Assembly: GCF_946479605.1 (NCBI RefSeq)
Contig: NZ_CAMLGT010000016.1
Span: forward strand, 1-28,386
DNA from: an uncultured Lacibacter sp.
GTDB taxonomy: Bacteria; Bacteroidota; Bacteroidia; Chitinophagales; Chitinophagaceae
Direction: 5' to 3'
DNA: 28,386 nt
Made by a program: the position numbers and the translations under genes. Within the stretch, counting starts at the first letter, position 1, and every line of letters starts with the position of its first letter. The notes under the pieces were generated by a model, which was not told the origin of the DNA, ran no database searches, and saw only the letters and a list, made by a program, of their open reading frames with translations. Positions 24,067 through 28,386 of this stretch are shown in pieces.

Positions 24067-25092
24067 ATGAAAAAAGGATTTTTTTCATGGGGTACACTCT
24101 TGTCTGTATGCCTCATCATTGCAACAGGTTGTCAAAAACAAAACAATGTAATTGCCGATGTTGACAAATTTGAGAATGAATCAATTGCTGCAATTATTCA
24201 AAATCCAAACACGAGTTTTACTGTTAAGGGTGGAACAGGCGCAGGCGTATCGGGTCGGGCATCTGCAGGACGACAAGTTAAATTCACTTATCTCGCTGTT
24301 GCACTTGCACGTACAGGTTTAACCAGTACATTGTCAACGCTCAGTTCAAACTATACATTGTTTGCACCAAGTGATGATGCATTTAAAGCAGCCGGTTTTG
24401 CTACCATTCAGGATGTTGTTAAAGCTCCGAAAGAAGTGTTGACACCGATTCTGTTGTACCATGTAATTGCTGCAAAAGTTTTAGCTGCACAGGTGCCTGC
24501 AGGTCCAAATGCAGCAGTAAAAACCGTAAATGGTGCTGATGTGTACGTTACATCAAACAGCAATGGTGTATTCATCAATGGTTCGCCTGTAATTGTAGCT
24601 GATGTTAAGGCTGCAAATGGCGTAATACATGTAATTGATAATATACTGATGCCACCTGCAGGAAACATTGTAGCAGCTGCAGTGGCTAATCCCGATTTTT
24701 CTTACTTGGTTGCTGCGGTTTTAAGAGCCAGTGAGGGAAGTACAAACGTAGCAGCTTTGTTAAGTGGTGATGGTCCGTTAACAGTATTTGCTCCAACAAA
24801 CGAAGCATTTATTAAAGCAGGTTTTGCAACGACTGCTGACATTGCCGCAGCCTCACCAGATGCGTTAACACCCATTCTTGCTTACCATGTAGTGCCAGGC
24901 AGAGTATTTTCATCTGACCTTACAAACAACATGAGTGTGCCGATGTTTGCAGGGGGAAATACTACTATTACCTTAACAGGTGGACCAAAGATCAAAGGAA
25001 ACGGAAATGCTATGGCAGCGAATATTATTAAAACAGATATTGTAACTACCAATGGTGTCATCCATGTAATTGATGGAGTGTTGTTACCATAG
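24067..25092 (+). CDS. lipoprotein with two fasciclin (FAS1) domains
   Basis: A 341-residue envelope protein. The signal peptide ends in the lipobox IIATGC with lipidated C22. After a short linker come two FAS1 domains at about 75-200 and 205-341. Each shows the H1 motif (NYTLFAPSDDAFKAAG in the first, GPLTVFAPTNEAFIKAG in the second), the YH motif (LLYHVIAAKV and LAYHVVPGRV) and a closing GVIHVIDNILMPP or GVIHVIDGVLLP. FAS1 domains are adhesion modules, so I infer a role in surface attachment or matrix interaction. The ATG at 24067 is preferred because it places the signal peptide correctly; the frame runs open upstream to 23968. A 20-bp hairpin follows the stop at once. Confidence 0.9.
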   Translation: MKKGFFSWGTLLSVCLIIATGCQKQNNVIADVDKFENESIAAIIQNPNTSFTVKGGTGAGVSGRASAGRQVKFTYLAVALARTGLTSTLSTLSSNYTLFAPSDDAFKAAGFATIQDVVKAPKEVLTPILLYHVIAAKVLAAQVPAGPNAAVKTVNGADVYVTSNSNGVFINGSPVIVADVKAANGVIHVIDNILMPPAGNIVAAAVANPDFSYLVAAVLRASEGSTNVAALLSGDGPLTVFAPTNEAFIKAGFATTADIAAASPDALTPILAYHVVPGRVFSSDLTNNMSVPMFAGGNTTITLTGGPKIKGNGNAMAANIIKTDIVTTNGVIHVIDGVLLP

Positions 25093-25095
25093 TTG

Positions 25096-25139
25096 ATAAA
25101 CTAAATCAGGTCATTAAACAATGGCCTGATTTAGTTTAT
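25096..25139. terminator. bidirectional terminator between FAS1 and esterase genes
   Basis: A 20-bp stem (25096-25115 with 25120-25139, one G-T wobble) closes an AAAC loop; the core is CTAAATCAGG. T-rich sequence follows on the plus strand. It lies between a stop at 25092 and the minus-strand stop at 25165. Confidence 0.85.
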
Positions 25140-25164
25140 ATTATTTTATCCAGGGTAAAGTTTT

Positions 25165-25974
25165 CTATTTCAATCCTCCAAAAAACTCAAATGCATTTGC
25201 TACTGCCTGGTGAAAAATATTTCCGTGATCTTTATTGCTGATGTTTTCGAACTGTACAGTACCGTTCGTGAGTTTGCTTTTGATCAATTCATGCAGTGAT
25301 TTTGCATCATCTTCCATGATCTTTCCTTCTTTACCAACTGCTATGTACACCGCCAGTTTATTTTTGAAGGAAGAAAGTTTTGTTTTCAACAGGGATTCAT
25401 CATCCCACCACAAACTAGGGCTAACAATTACATATTGAGAAAACAAATCCGGTTTCCTCAACAACACTTCAGTTGCCAACAAGCCTCCCAGCGATTGACC
25501 GATGAGCATATTGCTTCCGTTTGTTTTGAATGCGCTGTTGATGTAAGGCTGCAACTCTTTTTCAAGGAAGCGGATAAACTTTTCTGAACTACCCGTTGTT
25601 GGAAAATCTTTTTTGTCTTTTTCAATGGTTGTGGGAAAAGTAAAATCTCTTCTTCTGTCAACATTGGCAATGCCAACTACAATCGACTTCGGCAACACAT
25701 TTACCCATGGAAAATTATAAAACTGAACTAGCCCGGCTACATGAATAAAATCTTCATCTGCGGAACCATCAAGCAAATAAATGACAGGATAGCTGGAATC
25801 TTTATGAAAGCCTTCCGGCAAATAAATGTTGAGCGTACGGTCTTCATTCAATACTGTTGAATACAACTGGCGCAAAATGCCCAGCGGAAAAACTTTTTCT
25901 TCTGCTTTGATTTGAGCTGATATAATTGTTGCAGAGAACAAAAGGGAAATAGTAAGCAGAAGATGATAAAGCAT
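25165..25974 (-). CDS. secreted alpha/beta-hydrolase esterase (enterochelin-esterase-like)
   Basis: A 269-residue exported hydrolase with a signal peptide (LLLTISLLFSATIISAQ). The putative-esterase domain covers about 35-265. The nucleophile is S161 in GQSLGG, the oxyanion block is YPVIYLLDGSADEDF (62-76), and the catalytic His lies in DHGNIFHQ near the C terminus; the acid is probably the Glu or Asp after VYIAVGKEGK. The family includes IroE/Fes-type siderophore esterases, S-formylglutathione hydrolase-like enzymes and xylan or feruloyl esterases. No siderophore genes are nearby, so the substrate remains open. It is monocistronic and converges on the fasciclin gene. Confidence 0.85.
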   Translation of the reverse strand: MLYHLLLTISLLFSATIISAQIKAEEKVFPLGILRQLYSTVLNEDRTLNIYLPEGFHKDSSYPVIYLLDGSADEDFIHVAGLVQFYNFPWVNVLPKSIVVGIANVDRRRDFTFPTTIEKDKKDFPTTGSSEKFIRFLEKELQPYINSAFKTNGSNMLIGQSLGGLLATEVLLRKPDLFSQYVIVSPSLWWDDESLLKTKLSSFKNKLAVYIAVGKEGKIMEDDAKSLHELIKSKLTNGTVQFENISNKDHGNIFHQAVANAFEFFGGLK

Positions 25975-26061
25975 AATGCTGATTGTGAAATTGATGAATA
26001 AGAGTCTTAAAAATGTAACCGTTTGTAATTACATCGATCATTGGCAGTACAAATAACAGGC

Positions 26062-26086
26062 AGATCCCTCGTGCCTCGGGATGACA
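26062..26086 (-). repeat. single arm of the dispersed inverted repeat
   Basis: Read on the minus strand, this 25-mer starts TGTCATCCCGAGGCACGAGG and shares the pattern GTCAT..CGA.G.A.GAG..ATC with both arms of the element at 23169-23276. It sits 6 bases after the rimM stop, where it may mark the transcript end. Confidence 0.5.
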
Positions 26087-26092
26087 ATTCTA

Positions 26093-26611
26093 TTATCCCA
26101 AATACACTTCCAGCAAACCTTCGGGCAGCTCTACTACTACCTGTTTCTTTTTATGATTAATGCTGCGGATGGTTTCTTCGTGCAATGGTATCAATACTTC
26201 TTTGCCTTCAATTTCAAGGCGACATAAAATCTGCAGCGGTTGTTCGATCACCTCCTGTATTACAGCTAATTCTTTTGTGCCATCAATCATCATATAACCA
26301 ATGAGTGAAATCGGCGCTGCTTTGCCAGCCTGTTTATGAAAATCAGCTTCACGCAACCACACTTTTTTGGGGGATAGTTTCTTTGCCTGCTCTTTCGTCG
26401 TAATCCCGTCTATAGCAATGTACACTTCCTCTTCGTTCTTGATCTTTGTACCGGTAATAAAGTAAGGAAGAAACTTATCTTTCGATTCTTCAATGAACAA
26501 TACTTCCAACCCTTTTAACGATGTTTTCTTTCCAAGATTATGTTTCAGTATCACTTCGCCGTTTAATCCGAATGTGCCGAGTATTTGTCCAATGCTGTAG
26601 TATTGTTCCAT
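26093..26611 (-). CDS. rimM: ribosome maturation factor RimM
   Basis: A 172-residue cytoplasmic protein that helps mature the head of the 30S subunit and binds ribosomal protein S19. The N-terminal RimM domain (1-85) begins MEQYYSIGQILGTFGLNGEV, with the GxxGxxGEV pattern of the family. The C-terminal PRC-barrel (about 97-172) contains LIGYMMID, then LEIEGKEVLIPLHEETIRSI, and ends with LPEGLLEVYLG. Length is normal. It is the next gene after rpsP on the same strand but separated from it by 376 bases, a terminator and repeats, so it may be transcribed from its own promoter. trmD and rplS, which often follow, are not adjacent; an esterase gene is. Confidence 0.92.
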   Translation of the reverse strand: MEQYYSIGQILGTFGLNGEVILKHNLGKKTSLKGLEVLFIEESKDKFLPYFITGTKIKNEEEVYIAIDGITTKEQAKKLSPKKVWLREADFHKQAGKAAPISLIGYMMIDGTKELAVIQEVIEQPLQILCRLEIEGKEVLIPLHEETIRSINHKKKQVVVELPEGLLEVYLG

Positions 26612-26615
26612 GCGG

Positions 26616-26623
26616 CAAAGATA
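26616..26623 (-). promoter_or_regulatory. -7 box immediately before rimM
   Basis: On the minus strand TATCTTTG matches TAnnTTTG exactly. It ends only 4 bases before the rimM ATG, so a transcript from it would be leaderless or nearly so. No TTG is seen at the -33 position, where the CCCCT-rich repeat lies. Confidence 0.35.
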
Positions 26624-26627
26624 AGGA

Positions 26628-26762
26628 ACCCCCTCCGCCCCCTAAAGGGGGAACTGCATAGCACAAGCCTCGCTTTCCAAAGAGAATGAGTATTTAGCTT
26701 ACTTGTGCATTTAATATGATGATGAACAGAATGCTGTTTATCCCCTCTTGGGAGGGGTTGCA
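26628..26762. repeat. paired C-rich/G-rich hairpins in the rpsP-rimM gap
   Basis: The 376-base gap 26612-26987 holds no gene. It has one hairpin with arms CCCCC and GGGGG (26638-26642, 26647-26651, loop TAAA) preceded by another C-rich run, and a second with arms CCCCTC and GAGGGG (26742-26747, 26752-26757, loop TTGG). The two are about 100 bases apart and resemble ends of one intergenic element of a kind common in Bacteroidota. Confidence 0.5.
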
Positions 26763-26928
26763 ACATGTGGCACATAGTAAAGTTGAAATGGGGTGGGTTT
26801 TGCTGAATAGAAAACAAAATACACAAGTGTGCGACGCAACAAAAGCTAAATAGCAGCATAAAAGCTAAGTACAAAAACATTTTCTTCTTTCCGTCTTCCT
26901 GTCTTCCCGGCAACAAATAGGTGTGCAT

Positions 26929-26957
26929 AAAAAAATCCCTCACAAAATTGCGAGGGA
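26929..26957 (-). terminator. terminator after rpsP
   Basis: On the minus strand TCCCTCGCA (from 26957) pairs with TGTGAGGGA through one G-T wobble around a short AT-rich loop, and seven T residues follow (26935-26929). It lies 30 bases after the rpsP stop. Confidence 0.8.
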
Positions 26958-26987
26958 CTTTTATGAAGACAATTGTAAGTAATGGGA

Positions 26988-27449
26988 TTACTCAGCTGCC
27001 GGTGCTTCACCACCTTCCTGGCGTCTTGGAGCCATTGGACGGCGTTGATAGTTACCACCACTGCGCTGTTTGAATCTTGCCTTACGGGCTTCTTCTCTTT
27101 TCTTCGCTTCTGTAGCTTCATGCTCAGAGTGCCATGCCTGGAATTTCTCCATTGCAGCAGCCTGATCGAAAAGACCAAGGCCAACACCACGTAAGAGGTG
27201 CTTCAGGTACAATACACCTTTGGTAGAAAGGATCTTGCGTACAGTGTCTGTAGGCTGAGCTCCTTTGTGTAACCATTCTAATGCTTTTTGGCGATCAATC
27301 TGGATTACAGCTGGTTCTGTTACAGGGTTGTAGGTACCAATTTTCTGAATGAATTTTCCATCTCTTGGGGCTCTTGCGTCGGCCACTACGATGAAATAGA
27401 AGGGTCTTTTCTTCGACCCGTGTCTTTGCAGACGGATTTTAACTGGCAT
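26988..27449 (-). CDS. rpsP: 30S ribosomal protein S16
   Basis: A 153-residue ribosomal protein. The S16 core (1-85) begins [20 protein letters not shown] and includes [16 protein letters not shown] and [19 protein letters not shown]. It binds 16S rRNA early in 30S assembly. Compared with S16 of E. coli (82 residues), it carries about 70 further residues, ending in an Arg/Gln/Ala/Glu-rich tail ([17 protein letters not shown] and beyond). Extended S16 tails are usual in Bacteroidota, so this is not a fusion. It lies between ffh and rimM, all on the minus strand, with a clear promoter of its own. Confidence 0.95.
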   Translation of the reverse strand: MPVKIRLQRHGSKKRPFYFIVVADARAPRDGKFIQKIGTYNPVTEPAVIQIDRQKALEWLHKGAQPTDTVRKILSTKGVLYLKHLLRGVGLGLFDQAAAMEKFQAWHSEHEATEAKKREEARKARFKQRSGGNYQRRPMAPRRQEGGEAPAAE

Positions 27450-27498
27450 CGTAAATTAAAATTTAAATGCGTGAATAAATAAAGGTTAACTATGGAGG

Positions 27499-27529
27499 CA
27501 AAAATAAGTCGAGATGCTCAAAGTTCCAA
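27499..27529 (-). promoter_or_regulatory. rpsP promoter
   Basis: On the minus strand TTG (27529-27527), a 20-base spacer and TATTTTTG (27506-27499) form a full Bacteroidota promoter. Start of transcription is expected near 27492, giving a leader of about 43 bases before the rpsP ATG. Confidence 0.65.
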
Positions 27530-27547
27530 CCCTTGAAAAATTAAATT

Positions 27548-28386
27548 TTACCGGCGGCCTAAACCGGGCATCATACGGCCCATGGGCATTTTGTTCATCA
27601 TGCTCATCATTTGCTTCATCTGTTCAAACTGCTTCATAAAGGCATTTACCTCGGCAATATCTTTTCCACTGCCTTTGGCTATACGCATACGGCGGCTTTG
27701 GCTGATGAGGTCAGGGTTTGCCCTTTCCTGTGGAGTCATAGAGTTGATGATAGCTTCCACACCTTTGAAAGCGTCGTCACTGATCTCAATATCTTTCATG
27801 GCCTTGCCCATTCCGGGAATCATGCCCATCAGGTCTTTGAGGTTACCCATTTTCTTGATCTGCTCCAGCTGCTGCTTAAAATCTTCAAAATCAAACTGGT
27901 TTTTGCGGATCTTTTTCTCCAGCTTTTTGGCCTGCTCTTCATCAAACTGGGCCTGCGCCTTTTCCACGAGTGAAGTAATATCACCCATACCGAGGATACG
28001 TTGCGCCATACGGTCGGGGTAGAATACATCGAGCGTATCCATCTTTTCGCCACTGCTTACAAACTTGATCGGCTTGTTTACGGTGTATTTGATGGAAAGC
28101 GCCGCACCACCACGGGTATCACCGTCTAATTTGGTGAGTACCACACCGGTAAAGTCCAGTCGGTCGTTGAAGGCTTTGGCAGTGTTCACCGCATCCTGGC
28201 CCGTCATACTGTCCACCACAAAGAGGATCTCATTCGGGGTAACCGCATTGCGGATATTCGCTACTTCGGTCATCAATACTTCGTCGATCGCTAAACGACC
28301 GGCCGTATCGATGATCACCACATTCTTATTTTTTGCTTTTGCTTCTTTGATGGCGTTTTGTGCAATGGCAACGGCATCTTTATTCT
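27548..28386 (-). CDS. ffh: signal recognition particle protein Ffh, C-terminal part
   Basis: A partial gene cut by the window edge; about 279 C-terminal residues are present. Ffh binds 4.5S RNA and signal sequences of nascent membrane proteins and is a GTPase. The GTPase part shows VVIIDTAGRLAID (the G3 region, DTAGR), TKLDGDTRGGAALS (the G4 region, TKLD) and the closing GEKMDTLDVFYPDRMAQRILGMGD. The M domain has SRRMRIAKGSG, the conserved RNA-contacting motif, and a Met-rich tail (MKQMMSMMNKMPMGRMMPG). An internal GTG near 28321 is not the start, because the frame continues in typical Ffh sequence (AQNAIKEAKAK) to the window end. It is followed by rpsP on the same strand, with an intergenic promoter. 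Confidence 0.95.
   Translation of the reverse strand, partial: NKDAVAIAQNAIKEAKAKNKNVVIIDTAGRLAIDEVLMTEVANIRNAVTPNEILFVVDSMTGQDAVNTAKAFNDRLDFTGVVLTKLDGDTRGGAALSIKYTVNKPIKFVSSGEKMDTLDVFYPDRMAQRILGMGDITSLVEKAQAQFDEEQAKKLEKKIRKNQFDFEDFKQQLEQIKKMGNLKDLMGMIPGMGKAMKDIEISDDAFKGVEAIINSMTPQERANPDLISQSRRMRIAKGSGKDIAEVNAFMKQFEQMKQMMSMMNKMPMGRMMPGLGRR

Overview
The window looks like chromosomal DNA from a Bacteroidota bacterium, most likely a Chitinophagaceae-type member of Chitinophagales. The evidence is a low-GC backbone, Bacteroidota-style promoters (TTG, then TAnnTTTG), a bacillithiol gene (bshA), PorP/SprF and a sorting-tagged protease of the type IX secretion system (T9SS), LytS/LytTR signalling, and lipoproteins with short lipoboxes. 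No tRNA, rRNA, CRISPR array, transposase or phage gene was seen. Coordinates and motifs were read by eye; family names rest on recognition, not on searches.

Layout. 1-4550: the tail of a DUF4292-like gene behind a suspicious GC-rich edge, an EnvC-like amidase activator, convergent bshA, and a secreted M28 peptidase. 4570-7688: a probable operon with its own promoter and a LytTR-like direct repeat, encoding a LiaF-like membrane protein, a DUF4288 protein, a LytS-type kinase and a LytTR regulator. 7724-9134: an internally deleted AnmK-like gene on the minus strand, divergent from upp across a palindrome. 9260-14208: PorP/SprF convergent with a 1288-residue metalloprotease that carries a T9SS sorting domain. 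14618-17005: an SDR-type oxidoreductase with a small membrane protein, then a lipoprotein.

17240-23139 is the most interesting block. A membrane-anchored TPR-CHAT protease and a PKD/beta-barrel protein share the minus strand and are divergent from an ECF-like sigma factor overlapping an anti-sigma-like protein with a periplasmic TPR domain. I infer an envelope-sensing pathway in which the CHAT protease may act on the anti-sigma protein, resembling in logic the TPR-CHAT/Csx30/sigma arrangement of type III-E CRISPR systems but without CRISPR.

23369-28386: a conserved-looking membrane protein, a two-domain fasciclin lipoprotein, an esterase, and the housekeeping set rimM, rpsP and partial ffh (all minus strand). 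Several dispersed intergenic repeats occur at 7689, 17179, 23169, 26062 and 26628, and strong hairpin terminators lie at 4515, 10286, 15868, 25096 and 26936.
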